64,000 nt of DNA from Brugia malayi (Eukaryota > Nematoda > Chromadorea > Rhabditida > Onchocercidae), in NCBI RefSeq assembly GCF_000002995.4, contig NW_025062475.1:3254528-3318527 (forward strand), read 5' to 3'. The position numbers and the translations under genes are program-made. Positions 15,201 to 28,170 of the stretch are shown in pieces. Each line of letters begins with the position of its first letter. Position 1 is the first letter of the stretch. Below the pieces are notes generated by a model. It did not search any database. It had not been told where the DNA came from and was given only the letters and a program-made list of their open reading frames with translations.

Positions 15201-18200
15201 CAAAAGCCAATTAATTATCCTTAATTAAGTTATATTTATTTTATTTATTGAACTTAAAAAGTTACATGTAGAAAAAATATTTGCAAATTATTTTTTATAA
15301 AGAAGTTAATAAACTAAAGAGTACATATTGACTTTTTTACTTATAATTTATATGGTAAGTTTACTTATTAAATTATATAAAGGAACAAGAAGAAGTAAGT
15401 AACAATGAATGCTTACTTATATGTCTTAGTATGAAAAATAAAATAAAATGCGATAATTGAATGGCTCACTAATTACAGTATTAATTAGATTTCATTCAAA
15501 ATAAGCTGACTAAACTCTAAAAAGCATAATGTATCTCACATATGTTCCAAAAAATTGGGTTTAATTATGAGGCGGCTTTGACGGATCATAAAAATGCACT
15601 TATTAATCTACCTATTCAATTAATATTTCATCGTTAATTAATTAAATATATAGCGGTATCTGTCGATGAGAATGACAAAGTGAAATAATCACTGGCATAT
15701 ATCATATCCAATTTTATTTATATTAATTTTTTGGCTCAATGATTTGGAATAAAAGCCATTAGAGAGAGAGAGGGGAGGGAGAGAGAGAGAGAGAGAGAAA
15801 GGTTTTTGGACAATCTGTCGAAATTTCCATATCACAGAAAAAATGCAAAAATTATTGTATTATCAATAAGATTTAATGGTGTAAAAGAATGAAAGGATGA
15901 AATTTTTGTAAATGAGAAGAGATGGAATTTATTTAATCTAAAATTTGAATTGGATAAATTTAATTCAAAATTAGGAATTATAATACATTTAGAAATTGAT
16001 TTGTATTTCTAATTCAAACATTGAAAAATTGAGTGAAATGATTTAGTTAATTTTTTTTTTTTCATTATTTAGTTGGTTGGAATATGGAAAGCATAGGTAA
16101 AATATATTTTTGTGACATATTTTAGTGCTTCTAATTCAAATGTCATCAAATTTAGATATGCACTGAATTCGAGAACAAATTATTCAATGCTGAATTATGA
16201 AGGAAAGAATTTAAGACTAATATTTCAAGTTCGAAAAAAAAGAAAAAATTATTTAATGAACAAATAAAAAAAAGTGAATTCTGATTCGAATTTTCAAAAT
16301 TTTCAACTCAATTAAATTTATCGTTGTTAAAAAAAAAAAAATATTTTCCAGAGAAATAAAAAATTTGGCATATAAAAGTTTATTAATTTCTTCATAATTA
16401 AATGCTAATTTTACTAAATTTTTTTTTTTTTTGTTGAACATTTAAAGCATTTAAAATCATTGCCATATTGTTTGCAACGTTGCAAATCGATTCTAAGTTA
16501 AGTTATGAACAATGTAAAAATTTAATAAGATTTGATGAGAAAAGTAAAGGAAATGAAGAGAAATGAGTAAATGTAAATTAACTAAAATTGGAATAAACAA
16601 AATAGTAAACAAAAATAAAATAAAAGTGGAAATAAGCCACAACAAAACAACTGATATGAGAGAATGATAGAAGTAATATGAGATAGCATTTAGCTATGAA
16701 ACAAACTAAAATATGTTGTTTAAAAAGATTGTTAAAATCTCAAGAGAAATTTCACAAAAATTTCAACAACAGCTCATAAATTATTTGAATAAAAATGTTA
16801 ATATTTTTTTTTGTTCCAAAAAAAAAAAATATATTAATTTGATGTAATTTAAAGAAATTTTCTCCTTCTTTTTTGTTTTGTTTTGTTTAATTTATAATTT
16901 TTGTTTAATTTTACACTTAAATATATCTGTCATTGAAATGATAGACATTTGAATGTTGAAAGATAAACAAAAGAAATGGCCAGAAATGTTAGAAAGGAAA
17001 TAGCAAATGGACAAAAAAGCTGTCAAGATAAGCAGAGAGAGGGAGGGAGAGAGAGAGAGAGAGATTAGATGTCTCAGATGTCACCGGAAATAAGAGATTG
17101 CTTTTGGGAAGTTAGAAAGTATGAGAGAGATTACTTTATAACAACAAACATTTCAATAGAAATCAACAAAAGAAATGTAAACAAATGAAATTAATGAATG
17201 AATTTGTGGATATGATGCTGAGGAAATTTGAAGGATGAATTTGCATTGAAAATACAAAATAATCGTTTGCTAGCAAAGCTTATCAGATTTTTATGGATAA
17301 ATTAGCTTAATTCATTTTTATAACTAATTAAATCATTTTAACTGATGAAAAAAAAAACAGAGTAAATAGATTAATTATTATGAGAATGAGAAAAAAATCA
17401 GTAAGTGATTTATTTGTAAATTATGGAATTTCTTGAATAAGTGTCGCAGTATTTAGACAATACAAAATGACCTTTAACCTCTCCTTGATATTATTTTCCG
17501 AACAAAGATCTTGACCATAAGTTCTAATCGATAATAAAAACAAAAACAAAAAAAAAAAAAAAAAACTAAAAGTATCAATAAAAAGCCATTAGTAATGTCT
17601 CAATGCATGTCAAAATGATTTAACTTACATTCTTTGCTAACATAAAGCTAATTGATTTGAATTTTTTTTTTCACTTTTTTTAAAACTGAAAAGCTGTATG
17701 TGAGAGAGAGAGAGAGAGAGAATGAAATTTAACAAAAAAGCCAAAAAACTAAGAAAGATACTTATAGCACTAACTCTTAAAATATTTTTCTTTCATTTAA
17801 AAAAGAGAAGAAAAAAAAAAAAGAAAGAAAATAAGAAAGAAGCAATACAAGCACAGCTGCAACACATTAAAACATTTTCAAAAAAAAAAAGGAAAATTTC
17901 AAAAATATGGAAAAGGAAAATAAATATATAAAAAAAAAGAGAGAAATACAGGAAGTTCATAATGAGTTTTGAATGATTTACAAAAGCGCCAAAGAGAAGA
18001 GTTTTTTTTTTTTTTTTTTCAAATGTGAAAACGACGAACAGATTGAAATAGGAACAGCTGCGCTTCTGAAGAAATGATAAGATCTGAGGAGGAGACAGCA
18101 AAAAGAAAAGAAGGAAAAACGAAAATAAAATGCGTAAAAAAAGTTGTCCTTTCCGGTGAATAACAAATTTCTACTACTTCCGAAAATTGTATCTATGCAT

Positions 18201-21200
18201 CCAATAAATATTTTCTTTTTATGCAAATTTATGAGCACTTTTTTTGCTTTTTTTTTTTAAATAATTATACTTTTGAGAAAATTACCTATCGTTAAGATGA
18301 AAAAAAAAAAAAAGATAAAATAATGCTAACCGTTGGAATGTTATCAGTTGAAAATTGACCAATTGTCAATTGTTGACAATCTTCTTCAAGTGGAGATGGT
18401 AATTGTGATGACAAATTTGATCCAAGTAATAATTCTAATTTAGATAAGTTTTGAAATGTCACAGTATCACACCAATTTGAATTATTATTGTTCACCGGTA
18501 ATGATGGATTACAATGTCCAGCGGAATAATAACGTGGTCCGGAATTTAGCAATGATGAAAGTAATTGAATGCTGAAAGTATTTAAATTTTTTTAAAATCA
18601 ATTTTTTTCTCTTTCTCTTTCTCTCTCTCTCTCTCTTTTAAGAGAAGAATGTTATGAAAAAAAAAATAAATTATTAGAATAAATTAAAAGTTTTCATTTT
18701 CCTAAGAACGTTAAGCTTTTCCAGTCTGTATAATCTTTATAAATTCAATGATATTCACAGAAAAGCGGTAATTATTTGCTTATGGATTAAGAATTTCTCA
18801 CTCACAAAGCCTTTTGAACATTTTTAAAATATAAGCAAAGTCAATTGCTTACACTTTAATCGATGCTATAAAGCAAAAGATAAAGACTTTGCATGAGTCA
18901 TCTTCATTTGGATGACTAATACATAAAGCAGTAGAAGAATGATTAATTATTATAATTTTTCATTTATTTATTTATAGAGCTTTTTTTTTCTTGTAAATCT
19001 TACAAACTTATGGCACATGCAGAGAGAGAGAGAGAGATGTAATACATTAAAAATTAAATGATAATTTAAATTTTAACTAATAGCTGAATTACTCATCAAA
19101 ATTTCCTAATATTTGAAAAAAAAAATTCCACTAAAAATTTGCAGCAAAAGACGAGAAAATCTTTTTAAAATGAAAGAATTATATCATTTGGAAGAAATAT
19201 TGATGTATCGGTTAATCGAAATATTGATTTCTTGTAATGATTGTCATTTTTTTTTTTAAAAAAAAAGCTAAACAGAATAGAATTAAAAGGAAATTTTACA
19301 CTTTTATAAAAATTGGTTTGTTTTTTTCTTTAAATAAAAAATATACTTTAATAATGCAATTTTGTGATATAAAAAAAAACCATCATTTTAAGTCATTTAT
19401 TGTTTTCATATGTATGTAAGAAATAAAAATGAATTTAAAACAAAATTGAAAAATGATTTTCACTTTTTCTCATTTTCCAAAGGTAAAATGAGAAAATAAA
19501 GATGAAAAAAAAAAAAAAAATAAAATTTTGCAAAATAAATATTATCATACAATTTAACTAACTCATCCATAATTACCACTAAATCACTTATCAATTTCAA
19601 TAGGTAAAAAGAATAATATCATCTAATGCATAAATTTTAATAATTTTTTAAATAAATAAATTTAATATTTTGCCATAAATATTTCATGTAAAACATTTCA
19701 CTATTTAGTATAACAGAAAAAATTTTTAAACAATTTCTATTAAAATGTATCAACTAACTAATTTTTGTTAATTGCTGAAGCAGAAAAAAAAGAAAAATAA
19801 TAATATTAAAAATAAATTTCAATCATATTAACAGGATTGATTTATTTCTAAGCTAAGAATTTTTATTAAAATTTTATCTTTTAAATACTCTATCAATTTA
19901 CAACTGTTTTTTTTTTCTTCAAAAAAATTAAATTATCTAATCAAGTTAAAGCTATCTAGTGCAAATATTTGCATATGTGTATAATATAAACATATATGTA
20001 AACAAAGAATGGAGAGAGAAAGAGATGTTATTACTAAAATTTATAATTAGTGGAACTCTAGAAAGAATGGAACAAGATTTGAAGGCATTCATCTGTATTA
20101 TCAAATGAATTCATTCATTCATTCATTGAAATTCAATGAATTTTACAGCTGCTATCAAAATGATCTAAGCATGTCCAATTCATTTCATTCCATTTCAATT
20201 CATTTCATTTCCATTCATTTCATTTCCATTCATTTCATTCCATTTCAATTCATTTCATTTCATTTCATTTCCATTTGTTTCATTTCATTTCATTTCAATT
20301 CATTTCATTTCAATTCTGTTCAGTCACACCATTTCGCTATTTTGCAATTCATTCAATGCATTTAGCATTTCATTTCAATTTTAGCCATTTAAATCAAAAA
20401 GAAAAAAAAAAAAGAAAGAAAAAGATCACATTTAAATGCTTCCTAGGCAATATTATCACTATTCATTTGTGGAAAAAACACTCATTACATAAAATTTAAC
20501 TATCATTTTAAAATTTTTACAAAAAAGGACTAACATTTCTCTCCTAAATTTTAAAATCTAAATATTGAAATTTTTATGAAAAAACTAAAATATCTATCAA
20601 TATTGCTTGCTATATCGATTGCATAAATTTTCGGCTAAATCAAAAAAAGAAAAAAAGAGGGAGCATAGTGTTTATTAGAAAAGAAGAACTAATGATTGAT
20701 TGATTGATTTCGGATTAAATCTAAAAAAATTTTTTTTTTCAAATGCACAAAAATTTATTTCTTATTTAATTCAAACAATTATTTTTTATCAATAATAATA
20801 ATAATTTAAACAGTTACAAATAAAACTGTTTCGTTTATGTTATGAATTGAAAAAAGTTTAATTAAAAATTTTTCATTAATTTAGAAATTACGGATCATTA
20901 ATGTAGGAAAAAGAAAATGAAAAAACTGTGAAGTTCCGGAATAGAGCAAAATCGATCCAAAGAATTAATCAATCAATCAATCAATTTTTTTTATTCTTAC
21001 GAGCATAGAACAAAATCCAATAATGAAAAATACCAAAAAAGGAAAAAAAAAAAGAAAGAAAAATTGATGATCGAATGAGCAGAAAAGTAAACATTCAATT
21101 TGATGGACGCGGAAAAAAAAAAGAGAGAGAAAGAGAGAGAATGTATGAATTAAAATTTAAAAAAGTATTCATGAAATAAAATTTAGATGAAATGATATCT

Positions 21201-22344
21201 GATGCATTGCTAATTTTAGGCTTAAATATTTTCGATCAGCGATCGAAAAGCAAATAAAACTAAGCGCTACTGATGAAAAAAGAAAAAAGTAATAGTAATT
21301 AATTATAATGTATAAAGAGAAGAGAAAAAAAATTTTTAGCCTTTAATTGTCTAATGATAATTGATGAGTAAACAAATGTAATTAAATTGATTAATTGATT
21401 TAGATATAAAAAAAAAGTTACTATTTGATAAAATAGATAGCAATTAATTTTGCTTAAATTTGTAGAGAATTAAATTCACATTATTGTAATATTTTGAAAT
21501 GGCTCTATTACTATTATGTTTAAAATTTTAGCTTAAAAGTTTCGGGAATATATTATTTAATTTTAATTTCACTTTTTTTTTTTACAATATAATTTCATTC
21601 TTTTCTTCTTTTTCTAAAAAGAAAAAAATGTTACATCTTGAAGTGGAAATTTTTATTATTTATTAATAAAATTTTTTTTTTTCTTTTCATAAATCTGTGT
21701 GACAGTTATGCAAATTAAATAAGCTTTTCTTCCTAGCTTAAAACAATATTTAATATTTAAATTTTATAATCGATTTAATCAAATAGTTAAAGTATTAAGC
21801 AATAATAAATGATAACAATTAAAATATTCAATGCACAATTCATGATTAATTGTCATTGCACAACATTGCACGAACATCTTTAGATAAACCAATAAATGAT
21901 ATTTCAGAAATTTTCAAGTGCTAATTTAGGAATTATTGAATCAATGCTAAAATGATTTTAAATGGAATTTAATTAATAATTATAGTAACAATAATTAATT
22001 CCATAAGCATATTGCTCGATTAAAATTAAAAATTCTTTTCTAAAATAAGCATTAGTAAGAATCATATTTTAAAAAAAAAAAAAAACGAAATATATTTGAA
22101 CAAACAAAAAGAGAGAGAGAGAGAAAGAGAGAGGTAAAAAGTGATAGTGTATTTCTTCATTTTTATTCAAAAGAAAAAATAAAATAAAAGTTAAAAAATA
22201 AAAAAGCCATTGCAGAAGAAAAGTCAATTTTTATCAATGTAATAATAATGCGAGAGCACATTCATTTATTGCTGATATAATACAGAGAAGCCTAAACATC
22301 AATTTATTTTCAAAGCAAATTCAAAGGCCTATTCAACATGTACA

Positions 22345-22379
<35 letters not shown>

Positions 22380-25300
22380 TTCTTCTCTTTGTTTTGATAG
22401 ATAAATGAACTTGAAAACATATAAGTGCATAAGAGTAGATATATTTTCATTTATTTATCAAATATAATTTAAATGATACTTCTTTTATCAGTGATAATTA
22501 TCATTTTTTTAAATTTAATCCCTCAAATTTGTAAAATATATCAAAAATTGCATTACAGAAATAATTTATAAAAATTAGATAAACAACATAATAATAACAA
22601 ATTTATATGCATAATTTACTTATCACATATATGAGCATTACAATATTGATGGATAAAATTGATGAAATGAAATTGGATGGTTGGATGGAAAAATTAAAAG
22701 AAGAAAAAATTGTTAGATTTTAATGAATGAAAAAGATTGTTTAGTAAGATATTTAGTATGATTGGAGTGAAAAATTTTTTTTTTTGCTATGATATGTCTA
22801 ATTTTGATTTATAAAATAGCTAAAATTTGAAAAAAGAAATGAGAATTGCTACCAGCAGCTATGACAACAGAAATTTTTAGCTATAATAAAGTTTGAAGTT
22901 CTAGAAAGAGTTAAATCAATATTTAACATTTTATCTTGATAATCGTTTGTGCGGACTTTTTTTTTTCTTTTCCTCATAACGATTGTTAATACTTTTAAAA
23001 TTTTAATAAAAATTAAAATACAATTTTTTAAAAAACTTTTATTCTGTTCTGTGATTTACATTACTCTAACAATAACTATTATAATTTATGAGAAATTAAC
23101 ATTAGCAATTGTTAATATTTTTACAAATGACCAAACAACAAATCAGAAATTAACAACAAAAATTGCAATTAGAAGTGCAAATGCACGATCTGCATGCCAT
23201 AATTTACGACAGATTTACTTGCCATCAGTATTAAAAAAACTTTTTCAGTTCTGCGCAGCATGCAGTTGCAATAATTAAATTTACAATTTGCACTTTTTAA
23301 CTGTTTTCTAAACTAATGAATAATTAAGTCTGATGAGAAATAAATTCATAATTAAATTATAATTAAGCAATTCATGCTTGTAAGTAGCATACATTTGTAG
23401 TATTCATTTTAGTTATTTGAAAAAAAGGAAATGAATGGCACTTATTAATGAGTAAATAAATCCCAAAATGCAACATTTAACAGTAACTAATTTACATTAT
23501 ATTTGCATAGCATTTAAGCAACAACAATAATAACATTTTCTTTCAATATCACAAATATATGAAAGATAAGGTTAATTAAGTAGTCGCACTCATCATCATC
23601 TCTCTTTTCAACTATTCCTTATTATAACCATTCATGTCATTTGCATATTAAGCATCTGGCAAATAAATTCACTACTGTTCTTATTATTTATTGTAACTCT
23701 CATTTACTATTGTTATTATTTATTATTATTATTATTGTTACCACTGTTGTTGCTGTCACAATTATTGTTATTATTATCATTATTGTCATTATTATTATTA
23801 CTACTATTACAACATCTTTATTATTATTGTTGTTACTATTATCGTTATTATTATCATCACCTTATCATGGTTTCATTAATTAATAAAGTGTATTAAAAAG
23901 ATGAAAAAAATCCTTATTGTATCATCATTTGATCAAATATTTATTTATTCAAAATTATTAAAATAAGCCAAGACGTAATGTATTAATTGGAAAAATTTAA
24001 TCATTTGAGTATAGTATTTGTAGATTTAAAGAAAAAAAAATATCATACTTAAGCTATCTTTTCCTAAGTTTTATTGAAATTGAAAAAAAAAGAAGGAAAT
24101 TTTGTAATATTTAATTTTTGCAATATTTAAGAAATAAATATGCATTAATTAATTCAATTGTAAGATAAAAAGAAAGAATAAAATGAAGAAATATTTCTCT
24201 CTCTCTTATACAAAAATTTGTTTTCTTCATTGAGATTTATTTTCAACCAAAAAGTTTAAAAAAATTTTCTTTTTTATTTAAATTAGTAAAAAAAAGGTGA
24301 AATTTCAACTTGCTTTTTCATATGAACGATCTTTTGCAAATTTCTTTTTTCTAAAGTTTATACTTTAATTTTACAATTACTAACTTTATTTCCTTTTATT
24401 TTCTCGAGTTAATATATAAATTACTATAACATTTGAAAGTAATAAGTAACACAATTTACTAGCACAAAAATCTGTACTAATAGTTCAACATTGGAATGTA
24501 TTATAAGAGTAAAATTAAAAAAGTAAATTTATCAATTTTTCAACTCAGAGAATGGTGATGACGGATGGTAAACAACTCATTGAAATTAGTAATAATATAT
24601 TTGAATTTCAGTGGGCCATTTAAAAAAAAAAAAAAAAAAACTCTCATAAATTGCTATTTTTTTTCTTTTTTGTTTACAGTATATGGTATTTTAGATGAGA
24701 TGATTCAACTGTATGTCAATATATCAGTAATAGGCTGTATCAATAGAGATGTAAATTTTCTCAAATATTTTAAAAATTTTTCAACATTAATAAATGTATG
24801 TGCTATTTAATAAATCTTAGATGATATAATATCTTGAATGACAATAATAATCATATTAATAATAATAATAATAAATAATTATATAACAATAATAATCATA
24901 ATGATGACAATAATAATAATATTAGTAATGATAATAATAATAATAAACAATGACATAATAATAATAATAATAATGATATTAATAATAATGACAATAACAA
25001 TAATAATAATGATAACAATAATAATAATAATAATAAATTACACAAAAAAATCTACAATGCTTATGCTTTATTTTTATTGTTATATCGTAGTTTTATAAAT
25101 TTATTCAAACAGTTGAAAAGAACTGAAAAGTAAATATGCAAAATTACAATTGTTGGAAAGTAAAATTACAATTTTTAGATAACTTACAAATATAAAAAAT
25201 TGGAAATTTTTAGACTGATTACCATTCACAGTTACTTTTTATATTTATAAGTTATTTAACTGGTTGAGAACAAGTTTAACAAAGTTTTGACAAGAATTAT

Positions 25301-28106
25301 TTCAAAATCACTCGAAAGGTATCAGTCATTGAAGATACTTATACAACAATGCTATTATTATTATTTATGCTAGTGTAATCAACTTTATTGCAAATATTTG
25401 CTCAATCATATTATTATTATTGTTTGCCAAATCATATATATTATCAACATTTAAATTTCAAATTTGAAACAATCGATAAATACACAAGAAAGATCATTTA
25501 AATTCCAGCATATAAAGAGGACATTTAATAAATAAGCAGAGAAAAAGGTCATGTAAAATATAAGCTTAATGTTTTAACAAAAAATTTACAATGATAGCTT
25601 TTTTTTTTTTTTTTTTTGTTAAATGATTAATTCAAAGGATAAGAAGTGCAGCTGTTCTCAGATAGAAAAGTTAGTTAAATTGCTAATAGAAATAATTCAA
25701 AATGGTATCAATGATTTCACTAATGAAATTCATTTCAGTAAAACAGAATGTCCATTACACCGGCAAACATTGCTAATGAACGCTTTCAAATGATTTGAAA
25801 CTAATTTAAAATGCTCAATGAGAGCTAAAAAAAAAAAAAAAAAGCGCTGAATGCCTTTCACAAAATTTGTTGGCAATAAAAAAGTAACCAAAAATGATAA
25901 ATGATTCGCTTTTTGTGCTTAGCAAACGAAAAAAAAAAATGTAACAAAGAATAATATTTGAAAGAAGAATGAGAGAAGAGAGAATGAAAGAGAAAAAGAA
26001 AAAAAAAGGAAGGGAAGAATTAAAGTTTAAATCTGATAGAAGTAACTTTTCAAAGATGATACACTTATAATTGTCTTTTTGTTTGTTTTAAGTTTATTTA
26101 CTTCATTTACAACTTTAAAGCACAAGAATAAATAGTTGTACAGCTAAAATGTAAAAGTATGAATAGGTAGTAGAACAGGTGTAAATAAGTATAAATAAGT
26201 TTATTTTATCTTTTATCTTTTACTTGATATGATATGCATGGTTGAATGGATGGACTATTTCAATGAATTGCTAGGATGAACGGATGGAAAAACTTAGAAA
26301 AGATATTTGATAATATCATATGTTTACCATTTTGAATGAAAAAAAAAAATTAAGTGCATTAAAAATAAATAAATTTCAAAATTGAACAATTTGAAATTTA
26401 TTATTTCTCCTATTTACTTATAAAAGCTTTTTAATAAAATTAATGCAGCGAGAAAATTTTTCAATTATTTCATCATCAGAATTCAGCTTACAATCTCGTA
26501 TTTATTATTTCTAAAATTCAAGACTTAATTTTAATTATTTTAATGAAAAGCTAACAAAAAAGAAAAAAAAATGGAATTCATAAGAGATAAAAACGAACAT
26601 ATGGTAGTGATAAAATGCATGAAGTGATGATGATAGTGATAATAATTTTAAAAAAAAAAAGGAGGGCATTGATAAATTCAGAACAGTTGTGTTGCTCTTT
26701 TGCACTTCAGTTGCTTTCAATAAGCTTCCGGAGAAAATAATTTCCAGAAATCGGGAAGAAATGTAACAGAAAGATGAAATATGATGGGAATTGGGAAGTA
26801 ATTTGTCATTCGAATTGACAAATTGATAAATGATAAACATACATACCCATATGTCAATTACATTCATACCTTTACCCATAATCATACCCAAAGATTTTCT
26901 CTTTCTAACAATATTATTGCTAAAAAAGAAAAAAGAAAAAAGAGGAAAAAAAATGAAAATTTGATTTTGAATGCTGAAAAATAGAATGGAATAATTTCAT
27001 TAGAACGGATGAAAATAATGAATAAAATGAAATTTTATTCTCGAACGAATTCATTCCATTTCAATTTCATTCAAGCCATTCTCGTTCACTTCTTCAACCT
27101 CCACACAAAAACATTATAATTAAATTTAATTTGAATTAATCTAATTTGATTAACTCTAATCCTATTTTACTGTTAACATAAAATACAATTGAAGCTATTT
27201 TAGGATGCTAGGAAAGGAAGTGAAAATTATGAAAGTTAAATATGTCCATTTTAAGTAGAAAAATGACTGAAATATTTGTGATGAAAAGGATAATTAAGAG
27301 TAAAATATGATTTTAAAAAAAAAAAAACTGTAAAATAATAAATGTAGAGAAATGGTAGAATTGTTCTGCTAATGAAATGCCACTGATATAACAAATCTTT
27401 ATTTGTTTAACATTTATTCGAACTTAAATTATTTCATTTATTTGTTTAATAAAATAAAAGTATGATTGTTAATAATGAGAAGAATTAGGGAAGCATAGAT
27501 TTCAACGATTTCCTAATGATAAAGAATTGGAATTATTGGAATAAATCCTTTTAGGATGTTAGCTTGCTATTACATCTCAACCTCTCAACTCTCGACTCTC
27601 GACTCTCAGTTCTCAATCTAATAGATTTCTGCTGATGCATATAATATAATTTTAAATTCCAATTCATTTTTAAACTACACAAAATTGTGATAAAGTAAAA
27701 ATATAAGAATATCAATAATGAGATGAAATTAAAAATGCTGGAAAATAAATGAATAAACAAAATAAAAAATAATAAATGAGTAACTAAAAAATGGCTTAAA
27801 TTTTAGAAAGAAGAAATTAATTAAAATTAAAACAATTGCTAAAAAAAAATTATTTTTTTTTGTAGCATAGACGTATTCATCTTAGCTTTTCTCTTATATC
27901 TTCAAATCACAATGACAGTGTGAAAGATGACAATGTCACATCACATGTCAATCCACTAAATCACTAATTCGATAAATCTAATTTGCATATGTTTATACAA
28001 ATATAAAAGTAAAGTGTAAATAAATGATACGAAATGAGGTAGAAATAAAAAAGTATAGTGAAAATTTGAAAGTAAGAAAGATGAAATAAATATATGTATG
28101 TATGTA

Positions 28107-28170
<64 letters not shown>

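Larger units (their letters stand above)
8565..18330. other. mig-10 intron 2 (9.8 kb)
   Basis: The intron consists of A/T homopolymers and microsatellites: (CA)n at 12,100-12,190, CT tracts at 11,968-12,005 and 13,877-13,912, GA tracts at 15,761-15,800, 17,035-17,064 and 17,702-17,721, (GATT)n at 11,278-11,302 and (GAATT)n at 14,558-14,581. A less repetitive island at 9,735-9,960 has mixed sequence and an E-box palindrome. No exon with flanking splice sites was convincing. Confidence 0.65.

Noticed and set aside
20105..20499. His/Phe/Ser-rich open frames
   Set aside because: They are translations of the CATTT minisatellite.
24838..25098. Plus-strand open frame rich in Ile/Met
   Set aside because: It is a trinucleotide repeat that happens to stay open; no splice sites or family resemblance.
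26535..26891. 118-codon minus-strand frame in mig-10 intron 1, considered as an alternative mig-10 first exon
   Set aside because: Low-complexity hydrophobic composition, no suitable donor in the phase needed to join exon 2, and no family similarity.
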